Assembly (NCBI RefSeq): GCF_002179965.1
Contig: NZ_NGUQ01000035.1
Location: 310,001-374,000, forward strand
Reading direction: 5' to 3'
DNA from: Pandoraea sp. PE-S2T-3
GTDB taxonomy: Bacteria; Pseudomonadota; Gammaproteobacteria; Burkholderiales; Burkholderiaceae
DNA length: 64,000 nucleotides
The notes below the pieces were generated by a model. The model did not search any database. It was given only the letters and a program-made list of their open reading frames with translations, and was not told where the DNA came from. The translations under genes were made by a program, and so were the position numbers. Shown here in pieces: positions 18,266 to 27,426 of this stretch. The number at the start of each line of letters is the position of its first letter. Position 1 is the stretch's first letter.

Positions 18266-19393
18266 ATGCAAGCAAGACGTCGTTTTCTGAAGCGCGGATT
18301 GATGGCCTCGGGCGCCGCACTGGTGAGTGGTGCCGTCACCGGCGGGTTGGCCCGTAGCGCCTTCGCCGCTGGCGCGCCGGACGGCAATGCGTTGTCGTGG
18401 ACGATGCCGGACGAAGGCGAACGTCACACAGCCACGTGGATGGCCTTCGGGCCGAGCGAGGACATCTGGGGGCGCCGCATGCAGCAGGCGGCTCAAGACG
18501 GGTTAGCGCGGATCGCTCAGGCGATTGGCGATTTCGAGCCGGTCAATATGCTCGTGCGCGAGGAAGACTACGACGTGGCCCAACGCAAATGCGGCGACGC
18601 GGTGAACCTGATCGTGCAGCCGATCGACGATTTGTGGATACGTGACACCGGGCCCGTGTTTGTCCGGGGGCGCAACGGAGAAAAGGCAGGCATCAACTTC
18701 AACTTCAACGGTTGGGGGAAGAAGCAGGCGCATGCCGACGATGCAAAGGTTGCCGCGTTTGTCGCACAGGAAGCCGGTGTGCGCCTGTTGGGCTCACGTC
18801 TGGTGCTCGAAGGCGGTGGCATCGAGGTCGACGGCGAAGGCACCGCCATCATCACCGAGAGTTGCGTGCTCAATCGCAACCGCAACCCCGGCGTCGACAA
18901 GGCGGCATGCGAGTTGGAACTGAAGCGGCTATTGGGCCTGCGCAAGATCATCTGGTTACCGGGGATCGCGGGCAAGGACATTACCGACGGCCACACCGAT
19001 TTCTACGCACGATTCGCCCGCCCGGGGGTGGTGATCGCCCATATGGAGAGCGATACGAGTTCCTACGACCATGCGGTGACCGTGCGCCACCTCGACATTC
19101 TGCGACAGGCGTCGGATGCCGCAGGCCGCAAGCTGCAAGTCGTCGTGCTGCCCGGCCCGAACAGCGTGCGCAGCACGTATGAGTCGGACGAGTTTGCCGC
19201 CGGCTACGTCAACTTCTACGTGTGCAATGGCGCGGTGATCGTGCCCCAGTTCGGCGACAGTCAGACCGACAAGAGCACGCGCGACAAGCTGCGCGATCTG
19301 TTCCCGAAGCGAGAGATCGTGCAGATCAATATCGACGGCATTGCAGGGGGCGGCGGCGGTATTCACTGCACGACGCAGCAGCAGCCCGCCTGA
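18266..19393 (+). CDS. Tat-exported agmatine deiminase / peptidylarginine deiminase family enzyme
   Basis: A 375-residue amidinotransferase-superfamily enzyme. The N-terminus MQARRRFLKRGLMASGAALV is a Tat signal (RRxFLK) with cleavage probably after AFA near residue 34. The catalytic set is visible: Asp127 in WIRDTGP, Glu182 in LEGGG, His243 in TDGHTDF, and the nucleophile Cys368 in GGGGGIHCTTQQ. Agmatine deiminase hydrolyses agmatine to N-carbamoylputrescine plus ammonia; related enzymes act on peptidyl-arginine. Cytoplasmic AguA has no signal peptide, so this one should work in the periplasm. The start at 18266 has GGAG upstream. Its stop abuts the stop of the next, convergent gene with no base between. 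Confidence 0.88.
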   Translation: MQARRRFLKRGLMASGAALVSGAVTGGLARSAFAAGAPDGNALSWTMPDEGERHTATWMAFGPSEDIWGRRMQQAAQDGLARIAQAIGDFEPVNMLVREEDYDVAQRKCGDAVNLIVQPIDDLWIRDTGPVFVRGRNGEKAGINFNFNGWGKKQAHADDAKVAAFVAQEAGVRLLGSRLVLEGGGIEVDGEGTAIITESCVLNRNRNPGVDKAACELELKRLLGLRKIIWLPGIAGKDITDGHTDFYARFARPGVVIAHMESDTSSYDHAVTVRHLDILRQASDAAGRKLQVVVLPGPNSVRSTYESDEFAAGYVNFYVCNGAVIVPQFGDSQTDKSTRDKLRDLFPKREIVQINIDGIAGGGGGIHCTTQQQPA

Positions 19394-20386
19394 TCACCCC
19401 AATGACGGCGGTGCGGCTTGTGCGACGTCGATGCGCTTGGGCAGCAGATTGAGCTCAAGGAACGCGTCGGCGATCTGCTGCTGTTCGGCCAGCGTGGCAC
19501 GCGTGATCCGCTCGATGCCGAAGCGCTGGCGCGACAGCACCAACTCGACCGCATCGCGCGGCACACCCCACAACTGCGCATATTCGGATGCGGCCGCCGC
19601 ACGATTCGCCTCGACCCATTTGTCGACGCTGTTGAGTTCTTCGATGACCACGCGCAAGACGTCCTCGTTGTGTTGAACGTAGGTGCGCGACGTGAAGAAG
19701 TACAGGCGATTGCCAACGAGGCCCGTGCCATCGGCCACGAGACGCGCGTCGAGCGACTTCTGCGCGACCGCGAGGAAGGGGTCCCATATCAGCCACGCGT
19801 CGATAGCACCACGCTCAAACGCCGCGCGCGCATCGGCAGGTTGCAGGAACACCGGCGTGACGTCCTGCGGCTTGAGGTTCGCCTGTTGCAACAAGCGTAC
19901 ATACAGATAGTGCGTGTTCGAGCCCTTGGTGAACCCGACGCGCTTGCCTTTCAACTGCGCAAACGACGTAATCGGCGAGGCCTTCGGCACAAGCAACCCT
20001 TCGCCGTTGGGCCGCTGGGCGCCCTGCCCGAAATAGACGAACGGCGCCCCGGCCGCGAGGGCAAATACCGGCGGGGCTTCGCCGACATCACCAAAATCGA
20101 TCGACCCGACGTTGAGCGCTTCGAGCTGCGGCGGCCCCGACGGGAATTCGGTCCATGTCACGTGAACGCCCAGCGGCGCCAGCCGCTTTTCCAGCGTGCC
20201 GCGCCCCTTGAGCAGCGTAAGCAGCCCCTTCTGATTGCCGATACGAAGCACTCGACCACCGGTCGCGCCTGCGGCCCCCGGCGCCCCCGATTGTGCGGAG
20301 GCGATCGGGGCGGCAGCGGCATAGGCAAGCGCCGCAGCGCCGGTCGTCAGCAAACGGCGGCGAGCCGCGGAGAAGTGGGCAGACAT
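19394..20386 (-). CDS. ABC-transporter solute-binding protein (aliphatic sulfonate/SsuA type)
   Basis: A 330-residue periplasmic binding protein of the SsuA/TauA/nitrate family. It has a signal peptide with a Tat-like ARRRLLTTGA start and Ala-rich core to about residue 32. The ligand-domain features VLRIGNQKGLLTLLKGRGTL, VHVTWTEFPSGPPQLEALN and GSIDFGDVGEAPPVFA are typical of sulfonate binders. No permease or ATPase gene lies beside it, so it would have to use a transporter encoded elsewhere. It is convergent with the deiminase gene, the two stop codons touching, and divergent from the AraC gene. The exact ligand is unknown. Confidence 0.85.
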   Translation of the reverse strand: MSAHFSAARRRLLTTGAAALAYAAAAPIASAQSGAPGAAGATGGRVLRIGNQKGLLTLLKGRGTLEKRLAPLGVHVTWTEFPSGPPQLEALNVGSIDFGDVGEAPPVFALAAGAPFVYFGQGAQRPNGEGLLVPKASPITSFAQLKGKRVGFTKGSNTHYLYVRLLQQANLKPQDVTPVFLQPADARAAFERGAIDAWLIWDPFLAVAQKSLDARLVADGTGLVGNRLYFFTSRTYVQHNEDVLRVVIEELNSVDKWVEANRAAAASEYAQLWGVPRDAVELVLSRQRFGIERITRATLAEQQQIADAFLELNLLPKRIDVAQAAPPSLG

Positions 20387-20558
20387 GGCGAATCCATCGA
20401 AGTTGAGTGTGCCGTCCAGACTAATCGGCCACCGCCGCGAGGGGAACGAATCGCTTGTGGAATGCTTATGACGCTGCGGCTACATCTTTTCGAAAGCGCG
20501 TATCCCAGCTATTACAATCGAGCCTTTAGCCGCCCCATTGAATTGACTGGAAAACAGC

Positions 20559-21632
20559 ATGCTCTCGGGCAAATTAAAACTCTGGTTCCGCCAGTTCCAA
20601 AAGTACTACTTCACCTACAGCAAAGGGTTCTACCACTTTCCCTACAGTGGCAAGGCGCCCGACAAGCTGGTCGACAGTTTCAAGGGGCTGCCGTTCGTCA
20701 CGCACTCGGTGAGCCAGCAATACTTGCTGACCGCGACCCCGTTAATGGAGGGGCAACTCCACTATCGCGAACTGGAAGACGGGTTCTGGCTGATTTATTC
20801 GAAGATGCGGTACAAGGCCAATGTGGCCTTCGATTTGATTCACGACGACGCCGAGAATAATGACTACTACATGCTGAGTCTGAACAACATCAGCAACGTC
20901 GTGCGCACGTACCGTAAGTTTCACGAGGGCGAGGTGCTGTTCCCCAAATACAGCTGGACGTTCTTCAAGCCCTTCGTGCGGAACTGCTCGGTGAACTTCA
21001 AAGGGGACGACAGCCGTTTCATCACCCTCTTCTTCAACGAGCGATGGCTGCAAAAGAACCTGATTCCGAGTGAGCTTTTTGCCGAGGCCAGTCTTGACCG
21101 GTTCATCGAGTCGGATGCCGATTACCTGCTTTGGCCACTCGCGGAACGAGAGGTGCCGCTCGAACATTTCGCCTTGTTCGATCAGTTGACCCAGATAGGT
21201 GTCGAGACGCAACGGCCCGACCTGCTGAAAATAAAACTCTCTGTCCTGAATCTGATCATCGATTTTCTGCGGCTATGCAAAGCGCAAGATGTCGTGGGGA
21301 ATCATCTGCCCGTCGACCACGCGGACCGATTCACGACGCATCGTGTCGCCAACTATCTCGACAACCACCTGCTGGAGAAATTTCCGGGGCTGGACTTTCT
21401 CGCCGAAAAATTCGAAATCTCCAAAACCCGGCTCAAGGACGAATTCAAAAATCAGTTTGGTGCGCCCGTTTATCAATACTTCCAAGCCCAGCAAATGATG
21501 CTGGCGCGCACATTGCTGGCGGACAAGCAGCTATTGGTCAAAGAACTCTCGTCAAGGCTCGGCTACGACAACCCGAGCAAATTCTCTGCCGCCTTCAAAA
21601 AGCACCACGGCATTCTGCCCTCGGAACTTTGA
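20559..21632 (+). CDS. AraC-family transcriptional regulator
   Basis: A 357-residue regulator. The C-terminal double helix-turn-helix (about residues 255-357) is AraC-type, with FLAEKFEISKTRLKDEFKNQ and SSRLGYDNPSKFSAAFKKHH marking the two motifs. The N-terminal 250 residues are rich in aromatic residues and do not look like a common sugar-binding cupin; they begin MLSGKLKLWFRQFQKYYFTY. It precedes a secreted protein and an autotransporter on the same strand and is the likely local regulator. Its base composition is somewhat richer in A+T than its neighbours. Effector unknown. Confidence 0.88.
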   Translation: MLSGKLKLWFRQFQKYYFTYSKGFYHFPYSGKAPDKLVDSFKGLPFVTHSVSQQYLLTATPLMEGQLHYRELEDGFWLIYSKMRYKANVAFDLIHDDAENNDYYMLSLNNISNVVRTYRKFHEGEVLFPKYSWTFFKPFVRNCSVNFKGDDSRFITLFFNERWLQKNLIPSELFAEASLDRFIESDADYLLWPLAEREVPLEHFALFDQLTQIGVETQRPDLLKIKLSVLNLIIDFLRLCKAQDVVGNHLPVDHADRFTTHRVANYLDNHLLEKFPGLDFLAEKFEISKTRLKDEFKNQFGAPVYQYFQAQQMMLARTLLADKQLLVKELSSRLGYDNPSKFSAAFKKHHGILPSEL

Positions 21633-21638
21633 TCCCTT

Positions 21639-21681
21639 CGGCTTTTCGGAGTGTAAAAACACGATCTCTCCGGCTTTTCGG
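21639..21681. promoter_or_regulatory. Two direct repeats upstream of the secreted-protein gene, possible AraC sites
   Basis: The 11-base sequence cggcttttcgg occurs at 21639-21649 and again at 21671-21681, 32 bases apart, about three helical turns. Direct repeats in phase are the usual layout of AraC-family binding sites, and the pair sits between the AraC gene and the next gene, about 100 bases before its start. The functional link is inference. Confidence 0.4.
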
Positions 21682-21783
21682 GCGAGTAATAGGGCTAAAG
21701 GCGGCCAGTTTTTTCGCCGTTTACCTGACATGTGCTGACGTCAACGCAACGTCTAAAGTGACGCACAAATCGGGGAGAGCCAA

Positions 21784-22992
21784 ATGGGGTACACAACAAG
21801 ACATGCCGGACTGGCAGGCAAATTCGCATTCGCGCTGACGTTTGCGTTGACGGGAATCCCATCCGGCTTTGCCGTCGGCAGCGGATGGACGACGGTGTAT
21901 CGGGACAACTACGATTACTCGACCGATACCGCCACATTCAACACATGGTTCTGGCGAGAGGACTCCACTGCGACGCACGGCTTCAACGTGACGACGGCAG
22001 ACGGCGCGTGTTCCGCTGCGACCCCGTGCGTAAAGCTCACCGCACTCGCTTCGCCTGACAACACGGCCTACGTCAATGCCGAGATGTACAACAACTCGTG
22101 CCCGCGCTACGACGACGGCAGCCTGGATTCCCTGAAGAAAACCGCGTGGGGCCGGTCGCTTTATGCGCAGATCGTTTTTAATTGCGGTCTCCCTTACCCG
22201 TATCGGGTAAGCGATCCGAAGACGCCAAGCGTGGCACCGACCGGCGTTACCAACTCATGGATCACGCGTGCGGCACCCGTCCCGCGTCTGAACCAGAACA
22301 CGTTTGCGTTCTCCGCGTTCGATGCCGAGTCGCCGTGGAAAGCCGTGCGCGATGCGGCCTTCAATAATCCCTTTTCTTTGCAGCGCTCGCTCGCTGTGCG
22401 CATGACGGCAGACATCAAGGCCGAAACCAGTGACCAAGGCGGCAGCCGCGGTTGGGGTTTCTGGAATACGACGATGAATCCCGCAGACATGCAACTGGCG
22501 TGGTTCATGGAATACAGCCAGCCCGGGGCCGATGGGGCGAGAGGTGTCTACGCACAAACCATCGGCAAGGACGCTGCCGGCAAGTGGGCGTTCTGCCAGA
22601 CAAAATTGCCCGATGCCGCCGCGAATGGCATCTATGACCGCTTTCACCAATACGCCGTCATGCTGGTTTCGATGCCGATCAATGCGCAAAGGTCGGCCAA
22701 CGCAGTGATCTACGCCATCGATGGAAACGCAGTCGCGACCCATTTGCTGAGAGTCGACCAACCCATGGCGTTCCACAACTGGGTCGACAACCGCGACTAC
22801 ACCAACGCGAAGCCTGCGAACTACCCGCTGACCAAAGACAAATCGAATTTGATTCGGCGTTTCGTCGTTGAGCGTATCGAGCGTACCGGGCGGGGCGATG
22901 GTGAATTGAAGTCGATCCCGATGACCCAAAGCGAAGGCACCACCTGCGTTGACATGAACTCGATGACGCCCATTCACGGGATCGCACGCTGA
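21784..22992 (+). CDS. Secreted protein with probable lectin-like beta-sandwich fold
   Basis: A 402-residue exported protein, not assigned to a named family. The signal peptide spans about residues 1-31 (hydrophobic core FAFALTFALTG). The mature part is rich in Trp, Tyr, Asn and Asp and predicted mostly beta. SRGWGFWN and the stretch RFHQYAV with a following VIYAIDGNAV resemble strands of GH16/concanavalin-A-like jelly rolls. The GH16 catalytic ExDxE motif is absent, so carbohydrate binding rather than hydrolysis is more likely. A clear GGGGAG ribosome site precedes the ATG. It is followed after 66 bases by an autotransporter gene and probably forms one operon with it. Confidence 0.7.
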   Translation: MGYTTRHAGLAGKFAFALTFALTGIPSGFAVGSGWTTVYRDNYDYSTDTATFNTWFWREDSTATHGFNVTTADGACSAATPCVKLTALASPDNTAYVNAEMYNNSCPRYDDGSLDSLKKTAWGRSLYAQIVFNCGLPYPYRVSDPKTPSVAPTGVTNSWITRAAPVPRLNQNTFAFSAFDAESPWKAVRDAAFNNPFSLQRSLAVRMTADIKAETSDQGGSRGWGFWNTTMNPADMQLAWFMEYSQPGADGARGVYAQTIGKDAAGKWAFCQTKLPDAAANGIYDRFHQYAVMLVSMPINAQRSANAVIYAIDGNAVATHLLRVDQPMAFHNWVDNRDYTNAKPANYPLTKDKSNLIRRFVVERIERTGRGDGELKSIPMTQSEGTTCVDMNSMTPIHGIAR

Positions 22993-23058
22993 GATTCGCC
23001 GTCGACAGCCAACTCGGCGTGTCGTCACAAAAAAATATATCGAGATAAATAAAGAACA

Positions 23059-25449
23059 ATGACCCGTTCCCGCATGAAAACACCCCTCAGGATCATCGCA
23101 GCCGTCGCATTCGCCAGTGTGTGGGGACACGCCTCGGCGGCGTGCGATCCGACGATCCGCTACATGCAACCGGCCTACCCGCCGGGCGGTGATCCGGTCG
23201 GCGGCATCAGCAATTATTCGTATGTCCTCCGAAACGGCGAGCTGGTCAAACTCTATGCAGATTGGACGTTATGCACGTTGGCCGGTACCAGTGACACCGT
23301 CGTCAACACGGCGGGGTACTCGATCACGGTGGGCAACAGTGCGCCGACGGGTTCGGCGAACACCTACGCGGGCGTGTTGGACGGCGCCGGGGGGCTGGCG
23401 GTCATCAACGGTGTGAGCCTTACGCTGTCGGGCGTGAACACCTACACGGGTCAGACGACCATCACCGGGAGCACGCTGGCCTTGACGGGGGTCGGCAGCA
23501 TCGCCAATTCGAGCAACGTGCTCAACAACGGCACCTTCGATATCTCCGGCACGAATGCCGGTGCGTCGATCATCAGCCTGTCGGGCGCGGGTAACGTCCT
23601 GTTGGGCGCGCAGACACTCACGCTGACCAATGCGAGCGGCACGTTCTCCGGGACGATTTCCGGCAGCGGCGGGCTGACCATTGCCAGCGGCACCGAAACG
23701 CTGAGCGGTACCAACACCTATACCGGCACGACGCTCATCAACAGCGGGGCAACGCTTGTACTCACGGGCCTCAGCAGCAATCTGCTGGGTAATGTGGTCG
23801 CGCTCGGCTCACTGGTCGTCTCGGGTACGAGCGCCGCCATTTCGATTGCTAACGTGTCGGGATCCGGCAGCGTCAATATCGGCGCGTCGTCGCTGACGTT
23901 GACGAACCCCAGCGGCACTTTCAGCGGCAGCTTGATCGGCACCGGCACGCTCACGACACAAGGGAGCGGGTCTCTCGTGCTCAACGGCAATAACGCGGCG
24001 TTCACCGGCACGACCCGAATCGCCAGTGGCACGCTCGAAGTTGGCGATATCAATACACCGGCGGCCGTGCTCGGCGGCAATGTGCTCGTCGATACGGCCG
24101 GCACGCTTCGCGGCCATGGCTCGATTACCGGCAACGTCACGAACAACGGGACGGTCGCGCCGGGTGGCTCCATCGGCACGTTGTCGGTCACCGGCAACTA
24201 TGTGCAGGCGAGCAGCGCCACACTCGCCATCGAAGTCAGTCCGACGGCGGCCTCGATGCTCAAGGTCAGCGGCAGCGCCACGCTCGGCGGCACGCTGGCG
24301 ATCACCTACGATCCCGGCACCTATAGCGCGAAGACCTACACACTGGTCTCGGCGAACGGCGTGAGCGGCACGTTCGCCAACACGACCGGCACCGGCACGG
24401 CCAATATCGGCAACCTCACATCGTCGCTGGCTTACGGACCGAACACGGTCGATCTGGTGCTGGCGGCCGCTGCGTCAGGTACACCGGTAGTGATTGCGCC
24501 GACGGGCACAAGCATTTACGCGGCACTGGGCACCACGGCGGTGTTGGGTGCGCAAGCACAAGCATCGACATTGCTGGAGCGGATGGGGCGAATGGGGTTG
24601 TCATCGCCCGGGACGACGGGGAGTGATAGACAAGACCGGCAAGGCTGGATCGATGCCACGGGGAGCCGAACCAAGGTGGGCGGCGCGAATGGCGAGCCGG
24701 GATTCAATGCCAACCGATACGGGTTCCTCGCGGGGCTGGATCAGCGGCTGGGCGAGTACACGGTCGGTGTGGCGGGCGGGTTCTCCCACGCGGACGTCAA
24801 AGAGGACAGCACGGGCAACACCGGCACGATCGACACCATTCGCGCATCGCTGTACGGCAGCCGCGACGTCGGTCCGGTCAACTTGGCGGCGACGGTAGGT
24901 GCCGGTCTTGCGTTCCTGTCGCAAAAGCGGCCGTTCGGTGCGCAGGGGACAGCCGAGGGCGACCACATGGGACAGGAAGTCAACCTTGGTTTGCAAGGCA
25001 GCCTGCCGATGTCGTTCGCTGGCGTGACGGTGACGCCACGTGTCGGGCTGCGATATGCCTACGTCCATGCGAACGGGTTTGCGGAAAGCGGTGCGAGCGG
25101 CAAAGATCTGAGCGTTGGCACGGACAACGTGCACAGCCTTCAGCCGTATGTCGGCGTGACGTTGGGCAAGGCCTTCGGCGATAGCCTGAACCCGGTCGAC
25201 GTAGAACTGCGCGTTGGCTATGCGCACGAACTGCTCGACGCCAACCGCGCGCTCGTCGTCACGTCGCCGGACGGCACGCTGTTTGCCGCGCCGGGGGCAT
25301 CCCTGCCCCGCGGCTATCTGACGGCAGGCGCGGGGGCGAAGATGCATCTGACGAAGTCGCTGGAAATTTCCCTGAACTACGACACTGTGTTCAATACGTC
25401 GCGCGCATCGGTGCAGCAAGGTAGTTTGCGGGCGAACTATCGGTTCTGA
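23059..25449 (+). CDS. Autotransporter with passenger-associated strand repeats
   Basis: A 796-residue type Va autotransporter. Signal peptide about residues 1-28 (core IIAAVAFASVWGHASA). The passenger (about 30-530) is a beta-helix of Ser/Gly/Thr/Asn-rich strands with passenger-associated repeats such as GVNTYTGQTTITGSTLALTG and GTNTYTGTTLINSG. The barrel (about 535-796) carries WIDATGS, RYGFLAGLDQRLG and the final strand LRANYRF ending in Phe. Two Cys lie near the passenger N-terminus, unusual for this family. The gene follows the secreted lectin-like gene and is likely in the same operon. Adhesion or aggregation is the expected role. Confidence 0.9.
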   Translation: MTRSRMKTPLRIIAAVAFASVWGHASAACDPTIRYMQPAYPPGGDPVGGISNYSYVLRNGELVKLYADWTLCTLAGTSDTVVNTAGYSITVGNSAPTGSANTYAGVLDGAGGLAVINGVSLTLSGVNTYTGQTTITGSTLALTGVGSIANSSNVLNNGTFDISGTNAGASIISLSGAGNVLLGAQTLTLTNASGTFSGTISGSGGLTIASGTETLSGTNTYTGTTLINSGATLVLTGLSSNLLGNVVALGSLVVSGTSAAISIANVSGSGSVNIGASSLTLTNPSGTFSGSLIGTGTLTTQGSGSLVLNGNNAAFTGTTRIASGTLEVGDINTPAAVLGGNVLVDTAGTLRGHGSITGNVTNNGTVAPGGSIGTLSVTGNYVQASSATLAIEVSPTAASMLKVSGSATLGGTLAITYDPGTYSAKTYTLVSANGVSGTFANTTGTGTANIGNLTSSLAYGPNTVDLVLAAAASGTPVVIAPTGTSIYAALGTTAVLGAQAQASTLLERMGRMGLSSPGTTGSDRQDRQGWIDATGSRTKVGGANGEPGFNANRYGFLAGLDQRLGEYTVGVAGGFSHADVKEDSTGNTGTIDTIRASLYGSRDVGPVNLAATVGAGLAFLSQKRPFGAQGTAEGDHMGQEVNLGLQGSLPMSFAGVTVTPRVGLRYAYVHANGFAESGASGKDLSVGTDNVHSLQPYVGVTLGKAFGDSLNPVDVELRVGYAHELLDANRALVVTSPDGTLFAAPGASLPRGYLTAGAGAKMHLTKSLEISLNYDTVFNTSRASVQQGSLRANYRF

Positions 25450-25488
25450 CCGGCCCCTGGCATCTGGCAATGCCCGCGCAGCTACCGC

Positions 25489-26364
25489 TTAATACTTTCG
25501 CGGGTAGGAGCCGAGCACACGAATGTTCGAATTCGCCGCCAGGAATGTGGCGAGTGCGCCCACTTTTGCGTGCCCGGCAACTTCGACGACGTACTTATGG
25601 GTGTCCAGCGTCTTCTTGCTCGGACGCTCGTAGATATCGAGAATCTTCACGCCGCTCCCACCAATGGCCTTGAGAACCGTTGAGAACTGCGCGTCGGATG
25701 TCTCGACAAGCAGCGACGTCTTGTCGTTACCCGTGGGTGCCGGCATGTCCCGGCCGAGGACCCACCATCGCGTGACGTTTTGCGGCCCCTCTTCGATCCC
25801 ATTCGCCAGCGCCACAAGGCCATAGATTTCCCCGCCGACCTTGGGCCCCATCGACGCCTGATCATGGCGTCCACCCTTGGCAACCGTTTGCGCGGCTGCG
25901 CCGCCGCTTGCCGACGGCACACGCTGGACGTCGGGCATTTCCTTGTCCAGCCAGGGCTTGACCTCTTCCAGCGCAACGGGATGCGCCAGCACCTGTTTGA
26001 TGTCCTCGCGTTTGGTGCCCGGGTTGGCGAGCAGACTGTAGCCGAGCATCTTGGGATACTCCGCGACAATCTGCACACCGGGCAATGCGAGAACGTCGTC
26101 AAGGTACGGCGTGACGCCAACGGCAGACGTCGTCACAGGCACACAAATACGGCTCACTTGACCCGACTGGTATTGCGCGAACAATTCATCGCGCGCAAGT
26201 GGCACCAAGTCGGAAGCGCCATAAAGATCGAGACACGCCTGATGTGTCCACGAGCCCGCCGGCCCCAAATAGCCTGTGTGCCCCGCCGCACCGGCATTTG
26301 AAATACATGCCGCGCTTGCGATGGCGATCACGAATGAAAGCCGGGTCATTTTCCACATCGTCAT
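25489..26364 (-). CDS. Exported prephenate dehydratase-like protein with ACT domain
   Basis: A 291-residue protein with a signal peptide (core LSFVIAIASAACISNAGA, cut near residue 26) followed by a PheA-type prephenate dehydratase domain (about 30-210): GYLGPAGSWTHQACLDLYG, then VPVTTSAVG, and the NVTRWWVLG motif holding the catalytic Thr. A C-terminal ACT domain follows (about 215-290), with DIYERPSKK resembling the phenylalanine-binding ESRPS motif. Canonical enzymes convert prephenate to phenylpyruvate in the cytoplasm; this one is apparently periplasmic. The start at 26364 has GAGGAG upstream. It is the last gene of an operon with ridA and hpd, 11 bases after the latter. Confidence 0.82.
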   Translation of the reverse strand: MTMWKMTRLSFVIAIASAACISNAGAAGHTGYLGPAGSWTHQACLDLYGASDLVPLARDELFAQYQSGQVSRICVPVTTSAVGVTPYLDDVLALPGVQIVAEYPKMLGYSLLANPGTKREDIKQVLAHPVALEEVKPWLDKEMPDVQRVPSASGGAAAQTVAKGGRHDQASMGPKVGGEIYGLVALANGIEEGPQNVTRWWVLGRDMPAPTGNDKTSLLVETSDAQFSTVLKAIGGSGVKILDIYERPSKKTLDTHKYVVEVAGHAKVGALATFLAANSNIRVLGSYPRKY

Positions 26365-26375
26365 GTCTCCTCGAT

Positions 26376-27425
26376 TCAAATACGCGCGCTTTCGCTGGCG
26401 TTCAAACCACGTTCCTGCTGGTCATTCTCCTGCGATTCGAACAAGGCTTTAAAATTGCCTTCGCCGAACCCGTCCTCGCCCCGTCGCTCGATGATTTCGA
26501 AGAAGACAGGGCCGATTTGCCGTTTCGTGAAACGCTGTAGAAGCACGCGCTTGGGCCCCTTTCCGTCGACGAGAATACCCCGGCCGGCAAGGCGTTCAAT
26601 GTCCAGACCGTGATTGGGCAGGCGAGTCGCAATGCCAGCGTAATACGTCTGCGAAGGCGCCTGCATAAACTCAATTCCCGCCTGACTCAACTTGCCGATC
26701 GTGTTTTCAATGTCAGAGGTCAACAGCGCAATGTGCTGGATGCCCTCCCCGCCATAGTCACGAATAAACTCGTCGTTCTGGTTCAGCACCCCGGGCTTGT
26801 CATGGGCCGCCGCTGCCACCGGAATCGACACGCGGCCACACGGGCTAACCATGGAGCGCGCGCGCATCCCCGACATGTGTCCCCTGACCTCCAGATATTG
26901 CTTCTCCGCAAAGCCAAACGTGTCGCGATAGAAGTTCGCCCAGTGGTCGAGGTTCTCCGGATGCACGATGTTCGACGTGTGGTCCACCGCCACGATGCTG
27001 GCACCGGCATCGGCGATATTCCATGCCTCGGCAGAGATGTTGAATACCTGCCGGAAGTCGAAATCCACGAAGTACACCAGGCTGTCCCCGATGCCGAGAA
27101 TTGCCGGGGCATCGACGACGAAGGCGCCGTCCTTGCTCGCCAGCGCCACCTCAGCCCCGCCTGCGAACGCTTGTGACTGTGCTCGCGCTGCGTCATTGAC
27201 ACGGATGCCGATGGCCCGCACCGACGTGCCATGCGTCTCGCGGAAGCGGTTCGGCATCCCGTTCACGATGAACGCCGCCGCCCCCTGTGTCATCAGATAG
27301 ATGTCACCCTGTGCCTTGCCGCGAAGGCGAAAACCAAGGTTCTGAAATAGCTCTACGAGCCCTCGGGGATTCTCGGCAACGAATTCGACAAACGCGAAAC
27401 CGTCCGTCTTGACTGGGTCGCTCAT
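26376..27425 (-). CDS. hpd: 4-hydroxyphenylpyruvate dioxygenase
   Basis: A 349-residue Fe(II) dioxygenase that converts 4-hydroxyphenylpyruvate to homogentisate in tyrosine degradation. The iron ligands are His149 (VDHTSNIVHPENLD), His231 (GIQHIALLTSDI) and Glu310 (PVFFEIIERRG). The C-terminal GFGEGNFKALFES is the HPPD signature, which argues against 4-hydroxymandelate synthase. The start at 27425 follows the ridA stop by one base, so the two are translationally coupled. An upstream in-frame extension would overlap ridA. No homogentisate dioxygenase gene is nearby. Confidence 0.93.
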   Translation of the reverse strand: MSDPVKTDGFAFVEFVAENPRGLVELFQNLGFRLRGKAQGDIYLMTQGAAAFIVNGMPNRFRETHGTSVRAIGIRVNDAARAQSQAFAGGAEVALASKDGAFVVDAPAILGIGDSLVYFVDFDFRQVFNISAEAWNIADAGASIVAVDHTSNIVHPENLDHWANFYRDTFGFAEKQYLEVRGHMSGMRARSMVSPCGRVSIPVAAAAHDKPGVLNQNDEFIRDYGGEGIQHIALLTSDIENTIGKLSQAGIEFMQAPSQTYYAGIATRLPNHGLDIERLAGRGILVDGKGPKRVLLQRFTKRQIGPVFFEIIERRGEDGFGEGNFKALFESQENDQQERGLNASESARI

Positions 27426-27426
27426 G

